Numbered from the stretch's first letter, positions 54,865 to 63,754 are shown. The stretch: 64,000 nucleotides of DNA from Rhizobium anhuiense (GCF_003985145.1 NZ_ML133522.1:496001-560000); one strand, 5' to 3'. Translations and numbers: made by a program. Notes: a model not told the origin generated them from the letters alone.

Positions 54865-55672
54865 CGATTTCTTCGTGCGCGCCATCCTTGCCGGCGTCGG
54901 GCTGGCGCTGACGACGGGGCCGCTCGGCTGCTTCATCATCTGGCGGCGCATGGCCTATTTCGGCGATACGATCGCCCATTCGGCGCTGCTGGGCGTCGCA
55001 TTGTCGCTGCTCTTCGAACTCAATCTGACACTGGCCGTGTTTGCCGTCGCCGCCCTCGTATCGGTGCTGCTGCTGTTCCTGCAGAAGCGCCAGGCGCTGT
55101 CGGCCGATGCGCTGCTCGGCATCCTCTCGCATGCGACCCTTGCGATCGGCCTCGTCATGGTCGCCTTCATGAGCTGGGTGCGGATCGATCTCATCGCTTT
55201 CCTGTTCGGCGATATCCTTGCCGTTTCCACGACCGACATCGCGCTGATCTGGGGCGGTGGGCTCTTCGTTCTCGTGGCAATGGCCTGGCTGTGGCGGCCG
55301 CTGCTGGCGGCGACCGTCAATGCCGAGCTCGCCGAGGCCGAGGGGCTGAAGCCGGAGCGGGCGCGGCTGTTCTTCATGCTGCTGATGGCCGTCGTCATCG
55401 CGATTGCCATGAAGATCGTCGGCATCATGCTGATCACCTCGCTGCTGATCATTCCGGCGGCTGCGGCGCGGCGCTTCTCGTCGACGCCTGAGGTCATGGC
55501 GGTGCTCGCCTCGCTGATCGGGGCCATCGCCGTCGTCGGCGGGCTGTTCGGTTCGCTCACCTACGACACGCCCTCCGGCCCCTCGATCGTGGTTGCGGCG
55601 CTGATCCTCTTCATGCTCAGCCTGCTTCCCCTCAGGCGCCATCGCGCGGTCATGCAAGGACAAGGCTCATGA
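54857..55672 (+). CDS. znuB: Zinc ABC transporter permease ZnuB
   Basis: A 271-residue ABC-3 permease with about 8 helices. Segments: GPLGCFIIWRRMAYFGDTIAHSALLGVAL (family hallmark) and IVGIMLITSLLIIPAAAARR. GGGAG precedes ATG 54857 inside the end of znuC. It overlaps zur by 4 bases (ATGA), so znuC-znuB-zur is one translational unit. Confidence 0.95.
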   Translation: MLDDFFVRAILAGVGLALTTGPLGCFIIWRRMAYFGDTIAHSALLGVALSLLFELNLTLAVFAVAALVSVLLLFLQKRQALSADALLGILSHATLAIGLVMVAFMSWVRIDLIAFLFGDILAVSTTDIALIWGGGLFVLVAMAWLWRPLLAATVNAELAEAEGLKPERARLFFMLLMAVVIAIAMKIVGIMLITSLLIIPAAAARRFSSTPEVMAVLASLIGAIAVVGGLFGSLTYDTPSGPSIVVAALILFMLSLLPLRRHRAVMQGQGS

Positions 55673-56067
55673 CGACACCGCAATTGACCAAGAACCAGTC
55701 GCTTGTTTTCGATGTGCTCGAAAAGGCCGATGGGCCGCTCAGCGCCTACACCATTCTCGACAAGCTGCGCGATCACGGTTTTCGCGCGCCGCTGCAGGTC
55801 TACCGGGCGCTGGAGAAGCTGCTCGAATATGGCGTCGTGCACCGGCTTGAAAGCATCAACTCCTTCGTCGCCTGCGCCCATCCCGGCGACGACTGCCACA
55901 GCCACGGCATCGTCGCCTTCGCGATCTGCGAAAGCTGCGGCCAGGTGATGGAGTTCCACGACCATGAAGTCGACCATCGGCTGATGGCCTGGGTGCGCGG
56001 CCAGAAGTTCAAGCCGGAAAAGACGACGATCGAGATCCGCGGATTGTGCGAGGCCTGTGCGGCCTGA
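55669..56067 (+). CDS. zur: Zinc uptake regulator Zur (Fur family)
   Basis: A 132-residue Fur-family repressor. DNA-binding part: DVLEKADGPLSAYTILDKLRDHGFRAPLQVYRALEKLLEYGVVHRLESINSFVAC. Metal part: HPGDDCHSHGIVAFAICESCGQVMEFHDHEV with the CxxC structural zinc pair and a second CxxC (GLCEACAA) at the very end. Its place behind znuCB and the matching boxes support Zur over Fur or Mur. Confidence 0.94.
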   Translation: MTTPQLTKNQSLVFDVLEKADGPLSAYTILDKLRDHGFRAPLQVYRALEKLLEYGVVHRLESINSFVACAHPGDDCHSHGIVAFAICESCGQVMEFHDHEVDHRLMAWVRGQKFKPEKTTIEIRGLCEACAA

Positions 56068-56152
56068 TTGGAGCGGGTTGCGGCCGTTTCCCGATGCGCC
56101 ACGTCTGGTGAGAACGCCACCCACCTCATTCCTGCAACACAGGAGCAATCGC

Positions 56153-56551
56153 GTGACGAAAACCGACCTCTCCGACCGCTACCGCGATTACATTGCCTGC
56201 CTGAACAGCCAGGACTGGCAGAAGCTAGGGCAATTCGTCGACGACGGCGCGATCCATAACGGCCGGCGGCTTGGGCTGTCGGGTTACGTCGCCATGCTCG
56301 AGCGGGATTTCGATGAGATTCCCGATCTCCATTTCAATGTCCTGATGCTGATCGCCGACCCGCCTTACGTCGCTTGCCGGTTGGGCTTCGACTGCACGCC
56401 GAAGGGAAAATTCCTCGACCTCGAGGTCAACGGTAGGCGCGTTGCCTTCAGCGAGAACGTGATCTACGAATTTCGCCACGGAAAGATCGTCGAGGTCTGG
56501 TCGGTGATCGACAAGGTGGCAATCGAAGCTCAGCTTCGAGGCGAGAGGTGA
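56153..56551 (+). CDS. SnoaL-like / ester cyclase family protein
   Basis: A 132-residue NTF2-fold protein (YRDYIACLNSQDWQKLGQFVDDGAIHNGRRLGLSGYVAMLERDFDEIPDLHF, then NVIYEFRHGKIVEVWSVIDKVAI). Relatives include SnoaL polyketide cyclases and many small-molecule-binding proteins without known function. AGGAG precedes GTG 56153; the frame to 56057 is not needed. Confidence 0.82.
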   Translation: MTKTDLSDRYRDYIACLNSQDWQKLGQFVDDGAIHNGRRLGLSGYVAMLERDFDEIPDLHFNVLMLIADPPYVACRLGFDCTPKGKFLDLEVNGRRVAFSENVIYEFRHGKIVEVWSVIDKVAIEAQLRGER

Positions 56552-56961
56552 TTGCACGGTCTTGCGGTTTGCCGACCTTGGTGGGTTCTGACGGAACGGT
56601 GGCGGAGATGGGTTGATCGCGTCGACCATAAAATTCTTCTGCAGGTGGCAAATTGGCGAAACGAACCGGCCGTTTCCCGGGATGAAAACGGCGCGGTCTT
56701 CGGGCCAGTCAGAAAGAGATATCGAGCCCTGACCGAGAAACACCAGGGGACATTGACGTCGCCGCCAGCTCGAGCAAGGGCAAAATCGGTGGCAGGTTGC
56801 GGTAAATTCGACGAAGAATTGTGTGCCCGACGGGCAGCTCCGCGAGCGTTTGGTGTAAGAATCGGAAACACTTTGTGACTAAGTGTCTCCAAAAGCAGCG
56901 TTTTTCGACTTGCTGCGCGCGACGACATGACGGATATTGTTTAAACGTTGAGGAAGCCGTC
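56552..56961. other. 410-bp gap without a recognised gene
   Basis: No supported gene. An inverted repeat ACACTT...AAGTGT (56868-56886) lies 76 bp before the next gene and may be part of its promoter. Short open frames here lack ribosome sites. Confidence 0.45.
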
Positions 56962-57363
56962 ATGATCAGAATGATTGAAAACCCTGCCGAGCTGGCGGGC
57001 GAAGATATCACCGGCAAATATATTCTCCGGAAGCTGAACTATCATTGGTTCGCTTACGGCAAGGCAGCTATCGTGACCGCTTGCAAGGGAACGATCCTGC
57101 ATCTCGAACGGGAAGAGACGGTCTATTCCGAGCGCTGGGGTCGCCGCGCCTATACGGGCAGCGGCAAACGTTATCCCGGCGGCATCTGTCCCATTTCGGC
57201 GGTCGCTTGCGTCTGCGATACACCTGACGACGTCAATGCCGTCATCCAACTGGATGTCGAAGCGCAGGACGAATTCTATCAATTGATCGCCAAGGCCGAA
57301 GCCAGGGTTCAGGCTCTTGCCTCTTCCTCACGGAACAGCCAGTTTCTCGAAGCCGCCGAATAA
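56962..57363 (+). CDS. Hypothetical protein (133 aa)
   Basis: A 133-residue cytoplasmic protein without signal or helices. It has a KLNYHWFAYGKAAIVTACKGTILHLE core, a Tyr/Arg-rich YSERWGRRAYTGSGKRYPGG loop and a Cys pair VACVCDTP. GAGGAAG precedes ATG 56962. I do not recognise the family. Confidence 0.65.
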   Translation: MIRMIENPAELAGEDITGKYILRKLNYHWFAYGKAAIVTACKGTILHLEREETVYSERWGRRAYTGSGKRYPGGICPISAVACVCDTPDDVNAVIQLDVEAQDEFYQLIAKAEARVQALASSSRNSQFLEAAE

Positions 57364-57574
57364 GGCACTCTTCCGCGAAATCGGGCTGGGCCGTCATTTC
57401 GAGGCGTCGGGGATCGATGCGAGGTCTCCACTGGAGTGGCTACGGCAGCTATTGGCCCGGCTGCGATTAGTCGATGCCGGCAATACCCGACCAGACTCTA
57501 TATAGCACTTCGGAATCCCGAAATTGGTTGCGGCATTGAAATCATTGGCTGTTTCTCTCCGTCCACACCTCACG

Positions 57575-57612
57575 AAACGCCGCGAATTTCGGAATCCCGA
57601 AGCGGCGTTTTT
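57575..57612 (+). terminator. Rho-independent terminator
   Basis: AAACGCCGC (57575-57583) and GCGGCGTTT (57602-57610) form a 9-bp stem followed by TTC. It lies between the hypothetical gene and the convergent carbonic-anhydrase-like gene and may serve both. The gap 57364-57574 holds nothing else recognisable. Confidence 0.7.
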
Positions 57613-57650
57613 CTTGATTGGATTGCCAATGGCAACAACTCTGTGGCGCG

Positions 57651-58181
57651 TCACCCGATCTGCTTGAGATCGCGGGCGAAGCGTTGCCAGTTGGCGACGT
57701 AGTTTTCCGCCGAGCGGCGGATGGCTCCGATTGCCGCTTCGTCGAGCGTGCGCAGGACGCGGGCGGGTGCTCCGACGATCAGGGAGTTGTCTGGGAATTC
57801 CTTGCCTTCGGTGACCAGTGCATTGGCGCCGACGAGGCAGTTGTTGCCGATTTTCGCACCGTTGAGGATGGTGGCGCCCATGCCGACCAGCGCGTTGTCG
57901 CCGATGGTGCAGCCGTGGAGAATGGCGTGATGGCCGATGGTGCAGCCTTTGCCGATCGTCAGCGGGAAGCCCATGTCCGTATGGGCCATCACGCCCTCCT
58001 GGATGTTGCTGCCTTCGCCGACGGTGATCTTCTCGTTGTCGCCGCGCAGCACTGCGCCGAACCAGATGCCGACATTCTCGCCGAGCTCGATTCGGCCGAT
58101 GATGTTGGCATCCGGTGCGATCCAATAGAGGCCGGCGGCGGGCAGTTTCGGCGTCGATCCGCCGAGCGCATAGACGGGCAT
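57651..58181 (-). CDS. Gamma-carbonic anhydrase family protein
   Basis: A 176-residue left-handed beta-helix protein with hexapeptide repeats (IGENVGIWFGAVLRGD, ITVGEGSNIQEGVMAHTD, TIGKGCTIGHHAILHGCTIGDNALVGMGATILNGAKIGNNCLVGA). Zinc-ligand His are in VMAHTD and GHHAILHG. It resembles PaaY/YrdA; carbonic anhydrase activity is not proven for most members. GGAG precedes ATG 58181. Ten bp downstream of the FAH-family gene on the same strand. Confidence 0.92.
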   Translation of the reverse strand: MPVYALGGSTPKLPAAGLYWIAPDANIIGRIELGENVGIWFGAVLRGDNEKITVGEGSNIQEGVMAHTDMGFPLTIGKGCTIGHHAILHGCTIGDNALVGMGATILNGAKIGNNCLVGANALVTEGKEFPDNSLIVGAPARVLRTLDEAAIGAIRRSAENYVANWQRFARDLKQIG

Positions 58182-58191
58182 GACTCTCTCC

Positions 58192-58887
58192 TCAGACGAC
58201 CTCGACCGATAGGGTGGCGATACCGTCGATGCCGCAATAGATATGATCGCCCCTGGCGACTGCGCCGACGCCGGCGGGCGTGCCGGTCATGATGATATCG
58301 CCGGGCGCCAAGGTGAAAAGCTTCGACAATTCGGCGATGATCTCCGGCACCTTCCAGATCATCTGGTTGAGATCACCGTCCTGAACGCGTTTGCCGTTCT
58401 GTTCCAGCCAGATCTTTGCCTGCGTGGGGTGGCCGAGGCGACTGGCCGGAACGATCGACGAAACGGGGGCGGAATGTTCGAAAGCCTTGCCGACTTCCCA
58501 GGGACGGCCGAGCTTCTTTGCCTCGCCCTGCAGATCGCGGCGGGTGAAATCGATGCCGACGGCATAGCCGTAGATGCAGTCGAGCGCATCCGCGGCCTGA
58601 ATGTTCGCGCCGCCGGATTTCAGCGCCAGCACACATTCGACCTCGTAATGCACGTCTGATGACAGCGACGGATAGGGAAAGGCGTGGCCCGCCGGCAGCA
58701 GGTTGTCGGCATTCTTCTGGAAGAAGAAGGGTGGCTCGCGGCTGGGATCATGGCCCATCTCGATCGCATGGTCGGCATAGTTGCGCCCGACGCAATAGAC
58801 GCGGCGCACCGGAAAACGCTCGGCGCTGCCGTCCACCGGCAGTAGTACCGGTGCGGGACGCGGAATGACGGTGGCGGGATGGGGCAT
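58192..58887 (-). CDS. Fumarylacetoacetate hydrolase family protein
   Basis: A 231-residue FAH-fold protein: VYCVGRNYADHAIEMGHDPSREPPFFFQKNADNLLP, metal ligands in YEVECVLALKSG (E-x-E) and GYAVGIDFTRRDLQ (Asp), then DIIMTGTPAGVG. Relatives cleave C-C bonds in acylpyruvates or decarboxylate oxaloacetate. It heads a two-gene unit with the gamma-carbonic anhydrase-like gene. Confidence 0.92.
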   Translation of the reverse strand: MPHPATVIPRPAPVLLPVDGSAERFPVRRVYCVGRNYADHAIEMGHDPSREPPFFFQKNADNLLPAGHAFPYPSLSSDVHYEVECVLALKSGGANIQAADALDCIYGYAVGIDFTRRDLQGEAKKLGRPWEVGKAFEHSAPVSSIVPASRLGHPTQAKIWLEQNGKRVQDGDLNQMIWKVPEIIAELSKLFTLAPGDIIMTGTPAGVGAVARGDHIYCGIDGIATLSVEVV

Positions 58888-59011
58888 GGGCGGGCTCTTC
58901 CTGTTTTCGACTCTTGCGCCATCTTAGACGGAAAACGTCGCGCCGGGAAAGCATCCCTGGCGCCCGGATCGGGTGCATTGACGCCGTCACGGTCGCGGGT
59001 TAACCTTGGCC

Positions 59012-59080
59012 ATGAGCAGGATTTTTGCAGTTTCGACCAAGTCTACGACCACCGCGCCGCGGTGGGTGGTGGACGCGTGA
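59012..59080 (+). CDS. Possible leaderless leader peptide (22 aa)
   Basis: A 22-codon frame begins at ATG 59012 and is rich in Thr (VSTKSTTTAPRW core) before a VV end. TTGACG (58978-58983) and TAACCT (59001-59006) with a 17-bp spacer would place the transcription start at or near the ATG, so the mRNA may be leaderless, as known for the rhizobial trp leader. A hairpin overlaps the codons (CCACCGC/GCGGTGG), and a terminator begins 30 bp after its stop. The function is inferred from layout only. Confidence 0.4.
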   Translation: MSRIFAVSTKSTTTAPRWVVDA

Positions 59081-59109
59081 ACTGAATTCCGTTCATCGCT
59101 GCTGAGACC

Positions 59110-59136
59110 AACCCGCCGGAAACGAGCGGGTTTTTT
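59110..59136 (+). terminator. Terminator (attenuator candidate)
   Basis: AACCCGC (59110-59116) and GCGGGTT (59126-59132) followed by TTTT. The same heptamer GCGGGTT also occurs at 58995-59001, just upstream of the small frame, and could compete for the left arm if transcribed. Confidence 0.78.
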
Positions 59137-59171
59137 GTTCCCGCCCGTGTCCCGCATTCGAGGACGAGATC

Positions 59172-59924
59172 GTGGACGATATCCAGAAACATATTCTCGC
59201 GGAGCGGGCGCTGGCCGCTGCCCGCCGCTGTGTCGCCAGCCGCTTTGCCGGGGCTGCTTTCACCTATGTGGCGGGTTCCATCATGCGCGGCGAAGGGACT
59301 GCGTTTTCCGATATCGATCTGGTCGTCGTCTTCCCGTCGCTGGAAAGAGCCTGGCGGGAATCGTTCACTGAGGACGGCTTCCCGGTCGAGGCCTTCGTCC
59401 ACGATGCGCAGACGCTAGCGCATTATCTTCATCGGGATGCTGACAGCGGCTATCCGATCATGGTCAACATGGTGATGACAGGCTGCATTTTGGGACCGGA
59501 TATCGACAGCGCCCGCCTCATCCAGGCAAAGGCGGCGGATATTCTGGCGGCAGGGCCCAAGCCTCTTGCCGGGGCAGACTATGACATGCTGCGCTATCAG
59601 GTCACCGATCTGGCCGATGACCTGCGCGGCGCCCGCCCGCCCGAAGAGGTCGCCGCTATCGCCGCACTGCTCTACCAGAAGCTCGCCGATCTGATCCTGC
59701 TCGGGCGCGGCGCATGGAGCGGCCGCGGCAAGTGGGCGCCGCGTGTCCTGAAGACGCTCGATGCGCAACTGGCGGCCGAATTCGACGCGGCGTTCAGGCT
59801 GGCGGGGCAGGGCGACGGCGCCCGGTTGCTGGCCCTTGCCGACCGCGAGCTCGCCCCGCATGGCGGCCGCTATTTCGACGGGTACCGGCAGAACGCGCCG
59901 CTGGAAGCGCGCCGCCTGGAATAA
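59172..59924 (+). CDS. Nucleotidyltransferase domain protein
   Basis: A 250-residue protein of the Pol-beta nucleotidyltransferase superfamily: VAGSIMRGEGTAFSDIDLVVVFP holds the G-S...D-x-D active site. The C-terminal half is helical and unclassified (KLADLILLGRGAWSGRGKWAPRVLKTL). It resembles aminoglycoside-type or KNTase-like transferases in fold, but no substrate can be given. GGACGAG precedes GTG 59172. A leader-like element and terminator lie just upstream. Confidence 0.82.
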   Translation: MDDIQKHILAERALAAARRCVASRFAGAAFTYVAGSIMRGEGTAFSDIDLVVVFPSLERAWRESFTEDGFPVEAFVHDAQTLAHYLHRDADSGYPIMVNMVMTGCILGPDIDSARLIQAKAADILAAGPKPLAGADYDMLRYQVTDLADDLRGARPPEEVAAIAALLYQKLADLILLGRGAWSGRGKWAPRVLKTLDAQLAAEFDAAFRLAGQGDGARLLALADRELAPHGGRYFDGYRQNAPLEARRLE

Positions 59925-59968
59925 TTTGGTATCGGTCACGTTGCCGCATTTTGAAAATTGGATGAAAG

Positions 59969-60505
59969 ATGTTTGAGAATGAGTTCAAAGGTGTCTTGCA
60001 GTCTGCCGTGAGGCGCACCGCCAGATTGCTTCTCAGACCTCCGGTGGAAGGGGATGCCGATTTCCTGATCCGGCTTTTTTCGCGGCCGGAACTGGTCGCA
60101 CACCGACCGGTGCCCCGGCCTGATACGCCGGAGGAAAGTGCTGCGCGGCTCGCGCGCGATATCGGGCATTGGAAAGATCACGGGTTCGGGCGTTGGGCTG
60201 TTGAGTCAGACGGCGCGCTGATAGGGTTCGGCGGCGTCACTGTTTCCACGGAATTCGATGGCCTCAACCTTTCATATCATCTGCAACCTGAAAGCTGGGG
60301 CCATGGCTATGCCACGGAATTGGTCAGGGAATCCCTGACATTTGCATTCGACGATCTGCAGGCCGATCGCGTGATCGGATTGGTTCGCACCGCCAACACC
60401 ACGTCAAGACGCATTCTCGAAAAATGTGGCTTCGCCTTCGAGTGCGAGGTGATGTTGCACGGCGCGCCGACCAACATGTACGCCTTCGGCAGTTTCCGGA
60501 CTTAA
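59969..60505 (+). CDS. GNAT family N-acetyltransferase (RimJ/RimL type)
   Basis: A 178-residue acetyltransferase: TARLLLRPPVEGDADFLIRLFSRPELV, acetyl-CoA site in PESWGHGYATELVRESLTFAFDDL, and the late NTTSRRILEKCGFAFECE. This is the RimJ/RimL/YjcK pattern; the acceptor is unknown. It follows the nucleotidyltransferase by 44 bp on the same strand. Confidence 0.88.
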   Translation: MFENEFKGVLQSAVRRTARLLLRPPVEGDADFLIRLFSRPELVAHRPVPRPDTPEESAARLARDIGHWKDHGFGRWAVESDGALIGFGGVTVSTEFDGLNLSYHLQPESWGHGYATELVRESLTFAFDDLQADRVIGLVRTANTTSRRILEKCGFAFECEVMLHGAPTNMYAFGSFRT

Positions 60506-60537
60506 GCGGCAAGCGCCGATCGCATCCGCACAAGCGT

Positions 60538-61434
60538 TCACGCTCGCGAGGTCATCCAGACACCCACCATTGTCACCGCCAATCCGACGAACATCGTTGC
60601 CGTCAGCGGCTCGGAAAACAGGGCCCAGGCCCATAACATGGTGACGGGTGGGCTGAGGTAGATTGCGGCGCTGACCTGCGCCACCGGGAAAAGTCGAAGA
60701 CTGGTGTAATAGACCGAATAGGCGGTAAAGGTTGCGATCAGCACGAGCCATGTCATGCCGATGGCGAAATCGATGGTCATCGGCGGGATCATATTGCCCT
60801 GCATGAAGGCGCAGAACGAAAACAAGGCCGAGCCGGTCAGGGTCTGGATGCAAAGGCTCTGATGGACAGGCATGTGCTCGTCGCGCCGCCGTCTGTAGAG
60901 AACCGAGGCGAGGGCGAAAATCAGCATCGAGCCGGCCGTCAGCCCATAGGCCCAGAGCGGGGCCTGGCCGAAGCTCAGGCTTTCGAGCGAAACGAGCAGA
61001 ACGCCCACCACGGCGATCGTCGTCCCCAGCCATTGCCGCAATGTCAGCCGTTCGCCCAGGAGCGGTTGCGACAGGCACGCAATCGCCAGCGGCAAGAGGT
61101 CGGAAATCAGTGCGACCAGTCCCGTCGGCACGCGCTGCTCGATGGCGAGAGCGAATCCACCGAGATAGAGGAAGACCGACATCACGCCGAACAGCATTTG
61201 CCCCAGCACACTGCGCAGATGCATCCTTGGCCCGATGGTCAGCGCGAAGGGCAGCAGTATCAGTCCCGACAGAAGGGTGCGCCAGAACAAGACCAGAATG
61301 ACGCTTGCCCCCTCGCTGGCGTAGCGGATGCCGACGAAACCGGAACTCCAACTGATCACCAGAAGTGCCGCGAGCACGGGCCAGAGGAGAGGGTGTCGTC
61401 GCGGCTCGGGCCGGACGATTGATTGATCTGTCAT
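60538..61434 (-). CDS. EamA/DMT family transporter
   Basis: A 298-residue protein with 10 helices in two EamA repeats (LLVISWSSGFVGIRYASEGAS in the first; MTWLVLIATFTAYSVYYTSLRLFPVAQVSAAIYLSPPVTMLWAWALF in the second). Drug/metabolite transporters of this type export amino acids or metabolites. Start ATG 61434 rather than 61521 fits the family length. It is divergent from a LysR gene, its probable regulator. Confidence 0.87.
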   Translation of the reverse strand: MTDQSIVRPEPRRHPLLWPVLAALLVISWSSGFVGIRYASEGASVILVLFWRTLLSGLILLPFALTIGPRMHLRSVLGQMLFGVMSVFLYLGGFALAIEQRVPTGLVALISDLLPLAIACLSQPLLGERLTLRQWLGTTIAVVGVLLVSLESLSFGQAPLWAYGLTAGSMLIFALASVLYRRRRDEHMPVHQSLCIQTLTGSALFSFCAFMQGNMIPPMTIDFAIGMTWLVLIATFTAYSVYYTSLRLFPVAQVSAAIYLSPPVTMLWAWALFSEPLTATMFVGLAVTMVGVWMTSRA

Positions 61435-61482
61435 GGCATACTCATTTCGATAACGTTCTGCTCTGACATAGGTCAGGCCAGG

Positions 61483-61499
61483 TGTCATCGCACATGACA
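61483..61499. promoter_or_regulatory. Inverted repeat between EamA and LysR genes
   Basis: TGTCAT-CGCAC-ATGACA has perfect 6-bp arms in the divergent region, with more ATGACA/TGTCA half-sites just downstream (61512-61518 and 61546-61550). LysR proteins commonly bind such clusters. Confidence 0.5.
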
Positions 61500-61605
61500 A
61501 ATTTCGATCGTGACATGACAAGACGCTCGCTTTATCGATGGCGACTTGTCAGGCCGACCAGCTCCATGCATAGATTTTGCGACACAGTGAGCAGAGGGCG
61601 CCGCC

Positions 61606-62496
61606 GTGACCGAACTCAACAGCCGACGATTGGAAATAGACGCGTTGCGGGTCCTGTGGTCCGTTCGCCGTCATGGTGGAGTCACCCGCGCCGCCGAGGC
61701 GCTCGGTCTGTCGCAATCGGCCGTCAGCCATAAGATCAAGCGGCTCGAGGTCAGCCTCGATTGCGATTTGCTCAGCCGCAAATCAGGCTCGGCCATGTTC
61801 ACCGCCGCCGGAGAGGACTTGCTGGATTATGCCGAACGTATCCTTGGCCTTCATGACGAAGCGCTTCTCAGCCTGACGAAAACGCCGCTCGCCGGGCGCA
61901 TCGCGCTGGGGCTGACCGAGGACACGACCTGCACGGACCTTGCCCGCATATTGGGCCGGTTTCGTCGTCTCCATCCTGATGTCGCGGTGCGCACCAAGGT
62001 CAGAATGAGTCTGGTTCTCAGGGGGATGCTGGAGCGGGGCGAGCTCGATGCTGCGATCGTGCAGATCTTTGCCCACGAGGTTCGCCCGACCGATATCGTC
62101 CTTTTCCGGGAGCAGCTCTACTGGGTGAAGCATGCGCACTTGCCTCTGCCGCCGAGTGGTCCCATTCCATTCCTGTCTTTTGACGACGAATGCTTCTATC
62201 GCCAATGGGCGCTTGATATCGGGCAGGACGGCGACACGCTGCTCGAGACGGTGTTCGAATGCGCCAGCGCCGCCGGAATCGTCTCGGCGGTCACATCCGC
62301 CCTGGGTGTGGCGCTTCTGAACGGGCGCCACCTGCGCCCCGAGATGAATATCATCACCAACCGCCTGCCCACACCTCCCGCCCTGGCCTATGTGGTGCGC
62401 CGCGCCCGAAAGGCGCGAAATCCGGCGCTCGATACGCTGGTCGCCGAAATCGAGAATGAAGTCAGCCGTTACGGCGGCCTGACTTTGGCGAGCTGA
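61606..62496 (+). CDS. LysR family transcriptional regulator
   Basis: A 296-residue LysR protein: HTH in LRVLWSVRRHGGVTRAAEALGLSQSAVSHKIKRLEVSLDCDLL, then an effector domain. GAGGG lies before GTG 61606. It is divergent from the EamA transporter gene, the usual layout for LysR-controlled exporters. Effector unknown. Confidence 0.9.
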   Translation: MTELNSRRLEIDALRVLWSVRRHGGVTRAAEALGLSQSAVSHKIKRLEVSLDCDLLSRKSGSAMFTAAGEDLLDYAERILGLHDEALLSLTKTPLAGRIALGLTEDTTCTDLARILGRFRRLHPDVAVRTKVRMSLVLRGMLERGELDAAIVQIFAHEVRPTDIVLFREQLYWVKHAHLPLPPSGPIPFLSFDDECFYRQWALDIGQDGDTLLETVFECASAAGIVSAVTSALGVALLNGRHLRPEMNIITNRLPTPPALAYVVRRARKARNPALDTLVAEIENEVSRYGGLTLAS

Positions 62497-62515
62497 CGGG
62501 TCGGGACATGCCCAG

Positions 62516-62618
62516 CGCATCGACCCGAAAATCGGAATCGATTTTCGGAAAGCACGATGCGAGGATTGAAAGTGCTAGAGCGTCCTTTCTGCGTCCGAAA
62601 GGGCACGCGGCGCGCTAG
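62516..62618. repeat. Composite palindromic repeat A+B at epimerase stop
   Basis: Block A: CGCATCG/CGATGCG (62516-62522, 62555-62561). Block B: CTAGAGCG...CGCGCTAG (62575-62618). The CTA at 62615-62617 is the stop codon (TAG) of the minus-strand epimerase-like gene. Confidence 0.82.
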
Positions 62619-63595
62619 CCGAGAGCGCTTTGCGCGGCGCATATCCTGTCGATCAGGGCATCAAGTTCACCTTTTGGCGGACGGCTTTTGGCCAGGCGCT
62701 GTTTGAGGTGCATGATCGGCTCAGCCAGGATTTCATCCAGGCTCTCGGCACAGGTGAAGTCACCCGCCACGCGCTTGACCTTCGAATTGTCGAAGATGGC
62801 CGTCCAGGCCTTGTCGCCGACCAGCGGGCCTCTCCAATCCGGATTGTACCTGATCAGGGTGTCGGTCGGTACGTGGACGATCTTGGCTTCTACGCCCAGC
62901 AATCTTGCAATCGTCTTCTGGATATCGTCCCAGATGTGGGCGCGATCGGAGGTGATGTGGAAAATCTCGCCGAGCGCTGCTTTCTTGCCGAAAAGCCCGA
63001 CGAAAGGCACTGCGAAATCGACGGAGCGGGTCAGTGTCCAGGGCGTGTGGCCATCGCCCGCCACGATGGTGGGTTCGCCGTCCAGCATGCGTCTCGCCAT
63101 GACGTCGCTATCGCCCATCATGATCGGCAGGCCGGTGCGAACGGTGTGGCTGGGGCGGATGATCGTCCAGGCCAGATTGCTGGACTTCTTGAGCAATTCC
63201 TCGCAGGCGATCTTGGCCTGGCTGTAGGGCCAGTAGGGATTGATCGCCGGCGTCTCCTCGGTGATCACGTAGTGACGCGGCGGCTTTTCATAGACCGAGG
63301 CCGAAGAGATGAAAATATACTGACCGCAATTGCCCGCAAACAGCTCGATGTCGCGCGCCACCTGATCGGGCGTGAAGGCGATGAATTGGCAGACGACATC
63401 ATAATTGGCCCTGGCGAGATCCGCATAGGCGGTCGACCCAAGTTCACCGACGATCGAGGTCACCCCCGCAGGCAATGGGTCGCTTCTCAAGCCGCGATTA
63501 AAGACGCTGACATGATGGCCCTCAGCAACGGCGCGGTCGACGCAGGGATAGGAAATCTGGCCGGTGCCGCCAATGAAAAGAACTTTCAAAGCCAT
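62615..63595 (-). CDS. NAD-dependent epimerase/dehydratase family protein
   Basis: A 326-residue extended SDR. FIGGTGQISYPCV is the dinucleotide motif (GGTGxI); the active site is Y-x-x-x-K in PYWPYSQAKIACEELL; SSASVYE precedes it. Substrate unknown; relatives act on sugar nucleotides. The stop codon TAG lies within palindromic repeat B, so the C terminus (RICAAQSALG) may be altered from the ancestral gene. Confidence 0.87.
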   Translation of the reverse strand: MALKVLFIGGTGQISYPCVDRAVAEGHHVSVFNRGLRSDPLPAGVTSIVGELGSTAYADLARANYDVVCQFIAFTPDQVARDIELFAGNCGQYIFISSASVYEKPPRHYVITEETPAINPYWPYSQAKIACEELLKKSSNLAWTIIRPSHTVRTGLPIMMGDSDVMARRMLDGEPTIVAGDGHTPWTLTRSVDFAVPFVGLFGKKAALGEIFHITSDRAHIWDDIQKTIARLLGVEAKIVHVPTDTLIRYNPDWRGPLVGDKAWTAIFDNSKVKRVAGDFTCAESLDEILAEPIMHLKQRLAKSRPPKGELDALIDRICAAQSALG

Positions 63596-63754
63596 GAGTG
63601 ACCTCGGGGTCTATGGGCGGGATCTGGTGATCACCCTTCATAGCGCGAAAGAACGTAATCGTCTCCCGCAAATCTCGTGCACCGAAGATTGCGCCGCGAG
63701 CGGGGTCGCGTTGAGCCGAAAGCCGTCACTGATCGCCTGCCGTACAAGTGGCCA

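Noticed and set aside
56821..56961. N-terminal extension of the 133-residue hypothetical protein
   Set aside because: GAGGAAG sits directly before ATG 56962; the upstream residues are unconserved-looking and Cys/Arg-rich.
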